From positions 310,001 through 374,000 of the forward strand of contig NZ_PCPG01000001.1 of NCBI RefSeq assembly GCF_002979655.1: 64,000 bases of DNA. Direction: 5' to 3'. Position 1 is the first letter of the stretch. The number at the start of each line of letters is the position of its first letter. Position numbers and translations under genes: made by a program. Positions 1-9,205 of this stretch are shown one piece after another. The notes beneath the pieces are model-generated. The model did not search any database and was not told the DNA's origin. It saw only the letters and a program-made list of their open reading frames with translations. The stretch comes from Microbacterium sp. MYb45. GTDB lineage: Bacteria; Actinomycetota; Actinomycetes; Actinomycetales; Microbacteriaceae.

Positions 1-1503
1 GTTCAGCTTGCGGAGAACCCGCAGCTGCTCGTCGTGGCCGGGCTTCTGGTACTTGACCTCGACCTTCTCCTGGAACCAGCGACGCTGCTCCGGGTCCTGG
101 ATGTGCATGTACTCGATGCCGAGCGTGCGGCAGTACGAGTCGCGGAGCACCCCGAGGATGTCGCGGAGCTTGGCGATGCGCCGACCGCCGAACCCGCCGG
201 TGACGAACTCGCGGTCGAGGTCCCAGAAGGTGAGCCCGTGGCTCTCGATCTCGAGGTCGGGGTGCGAGCGCTGCTGGTACTCGAGCGGGTCGATGTCGGC
301 CATCAGGTGGCCACGGACGCGGAAGGAGTTGATGAGCTCCTGCACACGGGACTGCTTGTCGACGCGCTCGGCGAGGTCGACCGCGATGTCGGGGTTCCAC
401 CGGATGGGGGCGTACGGGATGCGGAGCGCCGCGAAGATGTCGTCGTAGAAGCCGCGCTGGCCGATGAGCAGCTCATGCACCTTCTTGAGGAACTCGCCCG
501 ACCCGGCACCCTGGATGACGCGGTGGTCGTAGGTGCTGGTGAGCGTGATCGTCTTGCCGATCGCCAGCTCGTTGAGCGTCTTGTCGCTCGCGCCCTGGAA
601 CTCGGCGGGGTACTCGAGGGCGCCGGCGCCGATGATGCACCCCTGGCCCTTCATGAGTCGCGGCACGGAGTGCACGGTGCCGATGCCGCCCGGGTTGGTC
701 AGCGAGACGGTGGTGCCCTGGAAGTCGGCGGCGGTGAGCTTGTTGCCGCGCGCGCGGGTGACCAGGTCTTCGTAGGCGCTGAGGTACTCCGTGAAGGACA
801 GGGTGTCGGCGCGCTTGATGCTGGGCACCATGAGTGCGCGAGTTCCGTCGGGCTTGGGCAGGTCGATCGCGATGCCGAGGTTGACGTGCGCCGGGGCGAC
901 GACCGAGGGTTTGCCGTCGATCTCGGCGTAGAACACGTTCTGGCTGCGGAACTCGTCGAGCGTGCGGATGAGCGCCCAGCCGATGAGGTGGGTGAAGCTG
1001 ATCTTGCCGCCGCGGGTGCGCGCCATGTGGTTGTTGATGACGATGCGGTTGTCGATCATCAGCTTCGCGGGCACGGTGCGCACGCTGGTCGCGGTCGGGA
1101 CGGTCAGCGACTCGTCCATGTTCGCCGCGAGGGTCTTCGGCAGGCCGCGCAGCGGCGTGACCTTGTCCTCCTCGACCGTCTCGGCGGCTTCCTTCGACTC
1201 GGGCTTGGGCGCGGGCTTGGGGGCCTGGGCCGGGATCGGCGCGGCGGCCGCGGGCTTCGCGGTCGTGCGGGCGACCGGCTGCGAGCCGATCACGGGGATC
1301 GGGGCGGTCACCGGATGTGCCGACGTGTCCGCGGCGGCGGGTGCCGATGAGGACGTGTCCGAGTGGTACTTCTCGAGGATCGGCCACCACTCCTTGTCGA
1401 CGGAGTCGCGGTTCACCTTGAACTGCTCGTAGAGCTCTTCGACGAGCCAGGAATTGGCTCCGAACCCCCCGTCGCCGTTGACGCCGGTCACCTGGTTCGA
1501 CAC
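1..1503 (-). CDS. kgd: Multifunctional 2-oxoglutarate decarboxylase/dehydrogenase E1-E2 (Kgd), N-terminal 501 residues; runs off the window
   Basis: The actinobacterial enzyme handles 2-oxoglutarate in the TCA cycle and fuses a succinyltransferase (E2-like) domain to thiamine-diphosphate E1. Residues about 16-44 form the 2-oxoglutarate dehydrogenase N-terminal helix (ELYEQF, KEWWPIL). A Pro/Ala/Lys-rich linker follows, then an E2 acyltransferase domain with its DHRVIQG motif. The E1 part begins near residue 380 (RVRGHLMADIDPL). The C-terminal, ThDP-binding half lies beyond base 1. The GTG start at 1503 gives the standard MSNQVTGV-type N terminus and has AGAGGG upstream. Family identity is very clear; the full length cannot be seen. 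Confidence 0.95.
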   Translation of the reverse strand, partial: MSNQVTGVNGDGGFGANSWLVEELYEQFKVNRDSVDKEWWPILEKYHSDTSSSAPAAADTSAHPVTAPIPVIGSQPVARTTAKPAAAAPIPAQAPKPAPKPESKEAAETVEEDKVTPLRGLPKTLAANMDESLTVPTATSVRTVPAKLMIDNRIVINNHMARTRGGKISFTHLIGWALIRTLDEFRSQNVFYAEIDGKPSVVAPAHVNLGIAIDLPKPDGTRALMVPSIKRADTLSFTEYLSAYEDLVTRARGNKLTAADFQGTTVSLTNPGGIGTVHSVPRLMKGQGCIIGAGALEYPAEFQGASDKTLNELAIGKTITLTSTYDHRVIQGAGSGEFLKKVHELLIGQRGFYDDIFAALRIPYAPIRWNPDIAVDLAERVDKQSRVQELINSFRVRGHLMADIDPLEYQQRSHPDLEIESHGLTFWDLDREFVTGGFGGRRIAKLRDILGVLRDSYCRTLGIEYMHIQDPEQRRWFQEKVEVKYQKPGHDEQLRVLRKLN

Positions 1504-1664
1504 TCTCGATCGCCCTCTTTCATCGCTGAAGCTCTCTGGTGCGGACGTCGACGCAGGATGCGTTCGGATCCGCACACTCTCGACCAACAAGCCTAACGTG
1601 TTTCGCTCGAGGAATCGTCGGAAGCGACGCGCCCACGCGGCTGCGATCTGGGTACCGTGGACAC

Positions 1665-3119
1665 ATGGAGTTCTCTGGAGCGCAGCCGACCGTCGACCTG
1701 ACCTACTCGGACGTCTTCCTGGTGCCGCGGCGATCCGGGGTCACCAGCCGTCTTCAGGTCGATCTGGCACCACTGGACGGCACCCCGGCCACCCTTCCGA
1801 TCGTCGCCGCGAACATGAACTCCGTGACCGGACCGCGCATCGCGGCGGTGCTCGCCCGCCGAGGTGCGCTCGGCGTCCTTCCCCAGGACCTGCCGCTGCA
1901 GGATCTCGATTCCGCGATCCGCGACGTGAAGGCGCAGCCGGTCCTCTGGGACACCCCGATCGTGCTCCCGCCCGAGGCCTCCGTCTCCGACGCCCTCCGT
2001 CTGCTCCCGGCCGCCGCCGGCCACGGGATCGTGGTGGCGCAGGGTGCCGCGCCGATCGAGGTCGGCCGGATCCTCGGCGTGCTCCCGGCGACCAGACTCG
2101 CCACCGCTCTGCCGGATGCCCAGCTCGGAGATCTCGTGCACCGCGGGACGCCGTCCATCGACGCGGACGACATCGGTTCGGAGCGGCACGCCTTCGACGT
2201 CATCACGGACGCCGACGTCGAGATGGTGACCGTGGTCCATCACGGACATCTCGTGGGCACCCTGAGCGCGCGCAGTGCGCTGCGCTCGACCCTGTACCGC
2301 CCGGCCGTCGATACCGACGGGCGTCTGGCCGTCGCCGCGGCCGTCGGAATCAACGGCGACGTCGCAGCGAAGGCCAAGGCGCTCGCCGGAGCCGGTGTCG
2401 ACGTGCTGGTCGTCGACACCGCGCACGGCCACCAGGAGAGCATGCTGCGCGCTCTGCGTGCGATCGCCGAGCTCGACCTCGGCCTGCCCATCGTCGCCGG
2501 CAACATCGTCACCGCCGACGGCGTCGCCGACCTGGTCGATGCGGGCGCGACGATCCTCAAGGTGGGCGTGGGCCCGGGGGCGATGTGCACGACGCGCATG
2601 ATGACCGCGGTCGGCCGCCCCCAGTTCTCCGCGGTGCTCGAGACCGCCCAGGCCGCCAAGGAGCTCGGCGCCCATGTCTGGGCCGACGGCGGCGTGCGGT
2701 ACCCCCGCGACGTCGCGCTCGCGCTCGCGGCCGGCGCGGCATCCGTCATGGTCGGCTCATGGTTCGCCGGCACGATCGAGGCGCCGGGGGAGCTCCAGCG
2801 CGACGGCGACGGACGCCTGTTCAAGGAATCCTGGGGCATGGCGTCGACCAAGGCGGTGCAGGCGCGCTTCGGCCGACTCGACGCCTACGAGAGGGCACGC
2901 AAAGAGCTCTTCGCCGAGGGCATCTCCTCGTCCAAGATCTATCTCGACCCCCTGCGTCCCGGCGTGGAGGACCTGCTGGACATGATCACCTCGGGCGTGC
3001 GTTCGTCGTTCACGTATGCGGGTGCGTCGTCCGTGCCGGAGTTCCACGATCGCGCGCTGGTCGGACTCCAGTCGGCGGCGGGGTACGAAGAGGGCAAGGC
3101 GCTGCCCGTCAGCTGGTGA
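1665..3119 (+). CDS. guaB1: GuaB1-family IMP dehydrogenase-related protein (probable GMP reductase)
   Basis: 484 residues with an IMPDH/GMPR TIM barrel interrupted by a CBS pair (about 95-205). The catalytic loop GVGPGAMCTT carries the active-site cysteine at about 308, and VDTAHGH and WADGGVRYPRD match nucleotide-binding segments. The family was long called IMP dehydrogenase. The mycobacterial GuaB1 has been characterised as a GMP reductase, returning GMP to IMP with NADPH, so that role is inferred here. The ATG at 1665 is preferred over an upstream in-frame start because a -10-like TACCGT (1653-1658) ends six bases before it, suggesting a leaderless mRNA. It is divergent from kgd. Confidence 0.88.
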   Translation: MEFSGAQPTVDLTYSDVFLVPRRSGVTSRLQVDLAPLDGTPATLPIVAANMNSVTGPRIAAVLARRGALGVLPQDLPLQDLDSAIRDVKAQPVLWDTPIVLPPEASVSDALRLLPAAAGHGIVVAQGAAPIEVGRILGVLPATRLATALPDAQLGDLVHRGTPSIDADDIGSERHAFDVITDADVEMVTVVHHGHLVGTLSARSALRSTLYRPAVDTDGRLAVAAAVGINGDVAAKAKALAGAGVDVLVVDTAHGHQESMLRALRAIAELDLGLPIVAGNIVTADGVADLVDAGATILKVGVGPGAMCTTRMMTAVGRPQFSAVLETAQAAKELGAHVWADGGVRYPRDVALALAAGAASVMVGSWFAGTIEAPGELQRDGDGRLFKESWGMASTKAVQARFGRLDAYERARKELFAEGISSSKIYLDPLRPGVEDLLDMITSGVRSSFTYAGASSVPEFHDRALVGLQSAAGYEEGKALPVSW

Positions 3120-3147
3120 TCGCGAGCGCGAGCACAGTCGTCTTCTG

Positions 3148-3171
3148 TACAATCGTCCGCATAATGGACGA
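3148..3171 (+). promoter_or_regulatory. Putative -10 element plus a short inverted repeat upstream of the CNNM gene pair
   Basis: TACAAT at 3148-3153 is a good -10 match. It is followed directly by the inverted repeat TCGTCC-GCATAAT-GGACGA (3153-3171), which would lie at the start of the transcript or at the transcription start. It could be an operator or a small 5' hairpin. No clear -35 is visible. Confidence 0.4.
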
Positions 3172-3231
3172 CCCTCCCAGTTGCAGAACATCGCCCCACT
3201 GTCCGCCTCTCTCGCAGGAGAGGAACCGCTG

Positions 3232-4548
3232 ATGGACTACATCATGTTGGGCGTGGGGCTCCTTCTCACGGTCGGCACCGGCCTCTTCGTCGCCAGCGAG
3301 TTCGCGCTGGTCAACCTCGACCGCGCCGAGCTCGAGGCGCGACAGGCCAGAGGTGAATCCCGGCTCTCGCTCACGATCGGCGCCCTCAGGCACACGTCCA
3401 CGCATCTCTCCGCAGCGCAGCTCGGCATCACCCTGACGACGCTGCTCACCGGTTACACGATGGAGCCGGCGCTGTCGAACCTGCTTCGTCCGACGCTCCT
3501 CGCTTGGAGCATCCCGGAGGCGGCGGTCGCGCCCATCGCGACGATCGTGGCGATGCTCGTCGCCACCGTGCTCTCGATGATCCTCGGCGAACTCGTGCCG
3601 AAGAACTTCGCGCTCGCCCTGCCGCTGGCGACGGCGAAGCTCGTCATCCCCTTCCAGGTCGCCTTCACGACAGTCTTCAAACCGGCCGTGGTCGTGCTCA
3701 ACGGCAGTGCCAACGGCGTGCTGCGGAGCATGGGCATCGAGCCCAAGGAGGAGCTCTCCGGTGCCCGCAGCGCGGAGGAGCTCTCCTCGCTCGTCCGACG
3801 CTCCGCCAATGCGGGCCTGCTCGAGGCCGACACCGCGACGCTGCTCGACCGCACCCTGATGTTCTCCCGGCTGACCGCCGCCGATGTGATGACCGCGCGG
3901 CCGAGCATGCACGCGATCGCCGCGGGCGACTCGGTGGACGACGTCATCCAACTCGCGCGACGGACCGGCCACAGCCGCTTCCCGGTCTACGACGACGATC
4001 TCGACGACATCACGGGCGTCGTGCACCTCAAGGCGGCCATCTCGGTGCCGCGTGATCGCCGGATCGACGTCCCCGTCGGTGCTCTGGCGACCGAGCCCCT
4101 GCGCGTACCCGAGACGGTGCACGTCGACGCCCTGATCTCCGAGCTCCGTGCTCGCGGTTACCAGCTCGCCGTCGTCGTCGACGAATACGGCGGGACTGCG
4201 GGTCTCGTCACCCTCGAAGACCTCGTCGAGGAGCTGGTCGGCGAGGTCGCCGACGAGCACGATCGCACCAGAGCAGGAGTCATCCGCAACCGGGAGGGTG
4301 TGACCTTCCCCGGCGAGCTGCGGCCCGATGAGCTGCGCCGTCGCGCGGGCGTCGAGGTGCCGGAGGGCGACGTGTACGACACAGTGGGCGGCTACGTCAT
4401 GAGCGTGCTCGAGCGCGTGCCCTCGGTCGGCGACGAGGTGCCGCTCGACAGCGGCATCCTCCAGGTCGTCCGCATGGACGGCCGGCGCGTCGACCGCGTC
4501 CGCTACGTTCCGAGTCCGCTCGACGGGGGAGAGGAGGCCACCCGATGA
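3232..4548 (+). CDS. CNNM/CBS-domain membrane protein (HlyC/CorC family), first of a tandem pair
   Basis: 438 residues. An N-terminal CNNM transmembrane domain occupies about 1-190 ([20 protein letters not shown] is the family's first conserved block). A cytosolic CBS pair follows at about 205-325 ([38 protein letters not shown]), then a CorC/HlyC C-terminal domain. These proteins are linked to Mg2+/Co2+ efflux or tolerance; the older hemolysin label has little support. The ATG at 3232 has a strong GCAGGAGAGG ribosome site. The stop overlaps the next start as ATGA, so the two genes are probably translationally coupled and may form a heteromeric transporter. Confidence 0.9.
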   Translation: MDYIMLGVGLLLTVGTGLFVASEFALVNLDRAELEARQARGESRLSLTIGALRHTSTHLSAAQLGITLTTLLTGYTMEPALSNLLRPTLLAWSIPEAAVAPIATIVAMLVATVLSMILGELVPKNFALALPLATAKLVIPFQVAFTTVFKPAVVVLNGSANGVLRSMGIEPKEELSGARSAEELSSLVRRSANAGLLEADTATLLDRTLMFSRLTAADVMTARPSMHAIAAGDSVDDVIQLARRTGHSRFPVYDDDLDDITGVVHLKAAISVPRDRRIDVPVGALATEPLRVPETVHVDALISELRARGYQLAVVVDEYGGTAGLVTLEDLVEELVGEVADEHDRTRAGVIRNREGVTFPGELRPDELRRRAGVEVPEGDVYDTVGGYVMSVLERVPSVGDEVPLDSGILQVVRMDGRRVDRVRYVPSPLDGGEEATR

Positions 4549-5606
4549 ACGATTGGGGAGGACTCGCCTGGCTCGTCGTGCTTCTGATCGCGAACGCGTT
4601 CTTCGTCGGTGGAGAGTTCGCGGTGATCTCGGCTCGTCGGTCGCAGATCGAACCGCGCGCAGACCAGGGCTCGCGTGCAGCGAAGACGGCGCTGTACGCG
4701 ATGGAGCACGCGACTCTGATGCTCGCGACCTCGCAGCTCGGCATCACCATCTGCTCGCTCCTGATCCTGAACGTCTCGGAGCCCGCGATCCACCACCTGC
4801 TCGCCGTGCCGCTGCATGCGCTCGGCTGGCCGGACGGTGCCGTCGATGCGGTCTCCTTCGCGATCGCGCTGCTGATCGTCTCGTTCCTGCACGTCGTGTT
4901 CGGCGAGATGGTGCCGAAGAACCTGGCGTTCTCGGTGCCGGATCGTGCCGTGCTGATCCTGGCTCCGCCGCTCGTGTGGGTGTCGAAGGTCTTCATGCCG
5001 GTGATCTGGGTGCTCAACGCGGCCGCCAACGGTGTGCTGCGCCTCTTCCGGGTGGAGCCGAAGAACGAGGCCGCCTCCACGTTCACGCTCGACGAGGTCG
5101 CGACCATCGTGAGCCAGTCGCGACGTGAGGGTCTGCTGATGGACACCGCGGGAACGGTCGCCGCCGCCGTCGAATTCACCGACAAGAAGGCGCGGGATGT
5201 CGCCGTGCCGCTCGGCGATCTCGTGACGCTGCCGCAGTCGACCACGCCGGACGACATCGAGAAGGCCGTGTCCCGCTACGGGTTCTCCCGCTACGTGATC
5301 GTCGACGACGAAGCGGTACCGATCGGGTATGTCCACCTGAAGGACATCCTCCGCGCATCCGAAGGGCCGGATGCCGAGACGAAGATGATCCAGCCGGTCC
5401 CGGCCAAGCGCATCCACCACATGGTGCCGGTGCAGGAGGATACGGATCTGGAGGATGCCCTCGCGGTCATGCGCCGCGCGGGCCGCCACCTCGCGAAGGT
5501 GCGCGACGCGCAGGGGAACACCACCGCCGTGCTGTTCCTGGAGGACATCCTGGAGGAGCTGGTCGGCGAGGTGCAGGACGCGACGCGTCGCTTCCGCGGA
5601 CGCTGA
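4545..5606 (+). CDS. CNNM/CBS-domain membrane protein, second of the tandem pair (lacks the CorC C-terminal domain)
   Basis: 353 residues, paralogous to the upstream gene: CNNM membrane domain at about 1-185 (NAFFVGGEFAVISARRSQIE), then CBS1 (YGFSRYVIVDDEAVPIGYVHLKDI) and CBS2 (AVLFLEDILEELVGEVQD). It ends straight after the CBS pair, so it is about 85 residues shorter than its neighbour and lacks the FAD-binding-like CorC_HlyC domain. The ATGA overlap with the upstream gene indicates one operon. A long and short CNNM pair is a common actinobacterial arrangement. The transported ion is unknown. Confidence 0.9.
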   Translation: MNDWGGLAWLVVLLIANAFFVGGEFAVISARRSQIEPRADQGSRAAKTALYAMEHATLMLATSQLGITICSLLILNVSEPAIHHLLAVPLHALGWPDGAVDAVSFAIALLIVSFLHVVFGEMVPKNLAFSVPDRAVLILAPPLVWVSKVFMPVIWVLNAAANGVLRLFRVEPKNEAASTFTLDEVATIVSQSRREGLLMDTAGTVAAAVEFTDKKARDVAVPLGDLVTLPQSTTPDDIEKAVSRYGFSRYVIVDDEAVPIGYVHLKDILRASEGPDAETKMIQPVPAKRIHHMVPVQEDTDLEDALAVMRRAGRHLAKVRDAQGNTTAVLFLEDILEELVGEVQDATRRFRGR

Positions 5607-5620
5607 TCCGGACAGATACG

Positions 5621-5656
5621 CGAAGGCCGCCGACCCGGGAGGATCGGCGGCCTTCG
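5621..5656. terminator. Bidirectional hairpin terminator between convergent genes
   Basis: A perfect 13-bp stem, CGAAGGCCGCCGA at 5621-5633 pairing with 5644-5656, with a 10-base loop. It lies between the CNNM operon stop (5606) and the oxidoreductase stop (5673). There is no long T run, as is usual in high-GC actinobacteria. Confidence 0.75.
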
Positions 5657-5672
5657 TCGCGTGCGCGCCCGC

Positions 5673-6740
5673 TCAGCGCCAGTGCGCGCGCTCGTACTGC
5701 GGGGGCCAGGCGATCTCCGCACCGAGCTCGTGGGCGGCGCGGAGGGCGAAGTGCGGGTCACGCAACCACTCCCGACCCGCGAAGATCACGTCCGCCGCGC
5801 CGTCGGCGAGCACCTGCTCCGCCTGGGCCGACGCGGTGATGAGCCCGACGGCGGACACCGGGATGCGGCCGCCCTGGCGCACCCTCTCGGCGAGCGGCAC
5901 CTGGTAGCCGGGGAACACGTCGATCCGCTGATGCGCGACGAGGCCGCCGCTGGAGACGTCGATCAGGTCGGCCCCGTGCTGTGCCGCCCAGTCGCCGACG
6001 ATCGTCGCCTCCTCCGGGGTGAAGCCGCCGTCCGCGTGATCGGTGGCCGAGATGCGCACGAGCAGCGGCACCTCGGCGCCGGCGGTGGCACGAACGGCGT
6101 CGACCACGCGGAGCAGCAGTCGGGCACGGTTCTCGAGCGATCCGCCGTACTCGTCGTCGCGCAGGTTCGACAGCGGCGACAGGAACTGGTGCAGGAGGTA
6201 GCCGTGCGCCCCGTGGATCTCTATGACGTCGAAGCCGGCGTCGAGCGCGCGGCGCGTGGCGGACGCGAACCCCTCGACCACGCGGTCGATGCCCGCCAGG
6301 TCGAGGGCCACCGGTTCCGCGAAGCCGTCGAACGCCACTGCCGAGGGCGCCGTGGTCGTCCAGCCGCCGTCCTCCTGCGGGACGGAGCCGCGCTGGGGAG
6401 CCCAGGGCCACCAGGTCGAGGCCTTCCGTCCCGCGTGCGCGAGCTGGATGCCGGCGTGCGCTCCGCGGTCGTGGATGGCCTGCACGATCGGCGTGAGTGC
6501 GTCGCGCTGCTCGTCGTTCCAGAGGCCGACGTCGCGAGGGGAGATCCGGCCCTCGGGGACGACCGAGGTGGCCTCGGCGACGATCAGCCCGGCGCCGCCC
6601 GAGGCGAACTGGGCGAGGTGGGCGTGGTGCCACTCCTGAGCGACGCCGTCGACGGCGCTGTACATGCACATGGGTGAGACCCAGAGGCGATTGCGGAAGG
6701 TGACGGATCGGATGCTCAGAGGGGAGAAGAGAAGACTCAC
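5673..6740 (-). CDS. Old yellow enzyme-family NAD(P)H:flavin oxidoreductase (YqjM/NamA-like)
   Basis: 355 residues forming an FMN TIM barrel that reduces activated C=C bonds of enals, enones and similar electrophiles using NAD(P)H. SPMCMYSA near residue 22 carries the Cys typical of the YqjM/thermophilic subclass. IQLAHAGRKAS is the substrate/FMN segment, EIHGAHGYLLHQFLSPLSN carries the HGAH motif, and the C terminus VIFAGREWLRDPHFALRAA binds FMN phosphate. The start is GTG at 6740, six bases after a -10-like TAGCGT (6747-6752 on the other strand), so probably leaderless. It is divergent from nnrD. The physiological substrate is not predictable. Confidence 0.9.
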   Translation of the reverse strand: MSLLFSPLSIRSVTFRNRLWVSPMCMYSAVDGVAQEWHHAHLAQFASGGAGLIVAEATSVVPEGRISPRDVGLWNDEQRDALTPIVQAIHDRGAHAGIQLAHAGRKASTWWPWAPQRGSVPQEDGGWTTTAPSAVAFDGFAEPVALDLAGIDRVVEGFASATRRALDAGFDVIEIHGAHGYLLHQFLSPLSNLRDDEYGGSLENRARLLLRVVDAVRATAGAEVPLLVRISATDHADGGFTPEEATIVGDWAAQHGADLIDVSSGGLVAHQRIDVFPGYQVPLAERVRQGGRIPVSAVGLITASAQAEQVLADGAADVIFAGREWLRDPHFALRAAHELGAEIAWPPQYERAHWR

Positions 6741-6796
6741 CGTTCGACGCTACCCCCGCGGGCGTGCGCCTCGGGCCGCCGCACTAACGTGGAGTC

Positions 6797-7639
6797 ATGA
6801 TCGAGGTGCGGGAGTGGTCACGCAGCGATACGGCACGCCTGTTCCGTGCGCCCACGGCGGAGGACGACAAGTACGCCCGCGGGGTCGTGGCGCTGCGTAC
6901 CGGATCTCCCGCCTACCCCGGCGCCGCGGTGCTCGGAGTCGAGGCGGCCTGGCGGGCCGGGGCGGGGTTCGTGCGGTACGTGGGCGCGGAACGGGTGGCG
7001 GACGCCGTGCTGGCTCGGCGACCCGAGACCGTCGTGGGAGCGGACATCGGCAGTTCGCGCGTCGGAGCCTGGGTGATCGGCTCCGGGACGGATCCGATGC
7101 ACCGCACGGACGCGGAGAGCGTCGCGCTCCGCGAGATCCTCGCCGGCACGGCCCCCGTCGTCATCGATGCGGGTGCCCTGGACCTCGCGCCGGGAGCACG
7201 GGCGCCGTTCCTCGTCACTCCTCACGCACGGGAGTTCGCCCGGTTGCAGGAGCGTCTCCGCGTGCAGCCCCACGACGACGAAGACGACGATCGGGCGGAT
7301 GCGGCACGACAGGTGGCCGCGAAGATCGGCGGCACCGTGCTGCTCAAGGGGGCACGGACGCTGGTCGCCGACCCCGACGGAGCCGTCATCGCCGTCGAAG
7401 CGGGAACGGGGTGGCTGGCGACGGCCGGTACCGGAGACGTGCTCGCGGGCGTACTCGGGGCGGTCATGGCCGCGAACCCCGGAGCGGCGCTCGCCGAGGT
7501 TGCGGCCGCGGGCGCCTGGCTGCATGGTCATGCCGCGCGGATCGCCGCCGGCACGCTCGCCGGCGGCCCGGGTCACCCGATCGTCGCGATGGACGTGGCC
7601 GAGGCGCTCCCGCACGCGATCCAGGACGTCCTGGCGTGA
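6797..7639 (+). CDS. nnrD: ADP-dependent NAD(P)H-hydrate dehydratase (repair of NADHX/NADPHX)
   Basis: 280 residues with a ribokinase-like fold. It dehydrates the damaged cofactor hydrates NADHX and NADPHX to NADH/NADPH using ADP. Diagnostic segments are GSPAYPGAAVLGVEAAWRAG, VIGSGTDP, the VTPHAREFARL block, VLLKGARTLVADPDG and the glycine-rich catalytic GTGDVLAGVLGA near residues 214-225. Only the dehydratase domain is present, with no fused NnrE epimerase. A TAACGT box ends six bases before the ATG. The stop overlaps the next start as GTGA. Confidence 0.92.
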   Translation: MIEVREWSRSDTARLFRAPTAEDDKYARGVVALRTGSPAYPGAAVLGVEAAWRAGAGFVRYVGAERVADAVLARRPETVVGADIGSSRVGAWVIGSGTDPMHRTDAESVALREILAGTAPVVIDAGALDLAPGARAPFLVTPHAREFARLQERLRVQPHDDEDDDRADAARQVAAKIGGTVLLKGARTLVADPDGAVIAVEAGTGWLATAGTGDVLAGVLGAVMAANPGAALAEVAAAGAWLHGHAARIAAGTLAGGPGHPIVAMDVAEALPHAIQDVLA

Positions 7640-8871
7640 GCCGCGACTCGACGACGAGGGTGCTCGTCCTGTGGGGCGCATTCCTCCTCGTCCACCTGCT
7701 CACCGCGCTGCTCGGGTGGGTGTATCCGAGCCAGCCCATGGGTGATGTCGTGCTCGTGTACGAGCCGTGGGCGTCGGCGGCTCTCGGGGGCGGACCGATC
7801 GTCGGCATCACCGAGACCTGGGTTTACCCCCAGCTCGCGCTGGTGCCCCTGCTGCTCGCCGCCGGACTCGCCGCGCCTCTGGTTCCCGTGCTCGGCGTCT
7901 CGAGCGCTTACCTCGTCGGCTGGGCCGTGCTGGTCATCGTCCTCGATGCGGTCGCCTTCGGCGTGCTCATCTGGCGCTCACCCTCGCATGCGCGGCGGGT
8001 CGCTGCCTGGTTCTGGTGCGGCGCCGTCCTGCTGCTCGGACCGATCGCGCTGTACCGGATCGACGCGATCACCGTGCCCCTCGCCGTGATCGGCGGACTC
8101 TGGCTCGTCGCGCGACCGATGATCGCCGCCGCCCTGTTGACGGCCGGCGCCTGGATCAAGATCTGGCCCGGCGCACTCGTCGTGGCCGCCGTCGTCGCGG
8201 TCCGCGCGCGGCTGCGAGTGCTGCTCGGCGCGGTCGTCGTCACGGGCGGCGTGCTGGCGCTGCTGCTCCTGTTCGGCGCGGACACCGAGATCCTCGGGTT
8301 CCTAACCGAGCAGACCGGGCGCGGGCTGCAGATCGAGGCGGTCGCAGCGACGCCGTTCCTCTGGCTCGCTGTCGCGGGGGCTGCACGCATCGAGTACAGC
8401 TTCGAGATCCTCACCTTCCAGGTGACGGCGCCGGGGGTGGATGCCGTCGCGGCGGCCCTCACCCCGTTGATGGTGATCTGCGTGCTGGTGGTCGCGGCGA
8501 TCGGCGCGGTGAAGGCGATGCGCGGTGCCGCCTTCCCCCGGCTGTTCCCGCCGCTCGCCCTCACGCTCGTGACACTGCTCATCGTCAGCAACAAGGTCGG
8601 CTCTCCCCAGTTCCAGACCTGGCTCATCGCGCCGGTGATCCTGTGGATCGTGCTCGACCGTGCCAGAGCGCGCACGCCCGCGGTCATCGTCCTCGCACTC
8701 TGTCTGCTCACCTGTCTCGTGTATCCGCTCGGCTACGACGCCCTCCTGCGCGCTGAAGCGCTTCCCGTCGCGGTGCTTACGGTGCGAAACGTCCTTCTCC
8801 TCGTCCTGCTCGTCCTCGGCATCCGCGCTCTCCTGCGCGTGCCCGTCCGTCATCCGAAACTCCAGGAGTGA
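7636..8871 (+). CDS. GT87-like (DUF2029) polytopic membrane glycosyltransferase
   Basis: 411 residues with roughly ten hydrophobic segments. LVYEPWASAAL after the first membrane span supplies acidic residues at the position of the GT-C catalytic loop. The AWIKIWPGALV segment is typical of polyprenyl-phosphate-mannose-dependent mannosyltransferases of the GT87 family. Such enzymes add sugars to lipoglycans outside the membrane, but the acceptor here is unknown. The GTG at 7636 overlaps the nnrD stop by four bases. An open frame continues far upstream, but that part is a frame-shadow of nnrD. Confidence 0.75.
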   Translation: MSRDSTTRVLVLWGAFLLVHLLTALLGWVYPSQPMGDVVLVYEPWASAALGGGPIVGITETWVYPQLALVPLLLAAGLAAPLVPVLGVSSAYLVGWAVLVIVLDAVAFGVLIWRSPSHARRVAAWFWCGAVLLLGPIALYRIDAITVPLAVIGGLWLVARPMIAAALLTAGAWIKIWPGALVVAAVVAVRARLRVLLGAVVVTGGVLALLLLFGADTEILGFLTEQTGRGLQIEAVAATPFLWLAVAGAARIEYSFEILTFQVTAPGVDAVAAALTPLMVICVLVVAAIGAVKAMRGAAFPRLFPPLALTLVTLLIVSNKVGSPQFQTWLIAPVILWIVLDRARARTPAVIVLALCLLTCLVYPLGYDALLRAEALPVAVLTVRNVLLLVLLVLGIRALLRVPVRHPKLQE

Positions 8872-8875
8872 ACCC

Positions 8876-9205
8876 ATGCTGATCGCCTTCTCCGTCGCCC
8901 CGAGCGGCACACCCGCCGAAGGAACCGAGCGGACCGATGCCTCCGTGCACGACGCGGTGGCCGCGGCTGTGCGCGTGGTGCGCGAGTCAGGTCTGCCGCA
9001 CCGCACGACGAGCATGTTCACCGAGGTCGAGGGTCCCGATTGGGACACGGTGATGGACGTCGTGAAGCGCGCCACCGAGGCCGTCATGCCGTTCGGCTCG
9101 CGGGTGTCGCTGGTGCTCAAGGCCGACATCCGCCCCGGGTACTCGGGCGAGCTCGACGCGAAGATCGAGCGCCTCGAGGCGGCGATCGAGGAGTCGGATG
9201 ACTGA
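8876..9205 (+). CDS. Thiamine-binding-like protein (MTH1187/YkoF family)
   Basis: 109 residues, a small ferredoxin-like alpha/beta protein: MLIAFSVAPSGT, then SGLPHRTTSMFTEVEG, then GSRVSLVLKADIRPG. The family (formerly DUF77) binds thiamine or related ligands in some members; function in actinobacteria is largely undefined. The ATG lies four bases after the GT87 stop with CCAGGAG upstream. It overlaps the following GNAT gene by eight bases, so 6797-9674 is probably one transcription unit. Confidence 0.75.
   Translation: MLIAFSVAPSGTPAEGTERTDASVHDAVAAAVRVVRESGLPHRTTSMFTEVEGPDWDTVMDVVKRATEAVMPFGSRVSLVLKADIRPGYSGELDAKIERLEAAIEESDD

Noticed and set aside
6664..7635. In-frame upstream extension of the GT87-like gene
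   Set aside because: It overlaps nnrD in another frame and is Arg/Gly-rich nonsense. The GTG at 7636 overlaps the nnrD stop in the usual operon manner.
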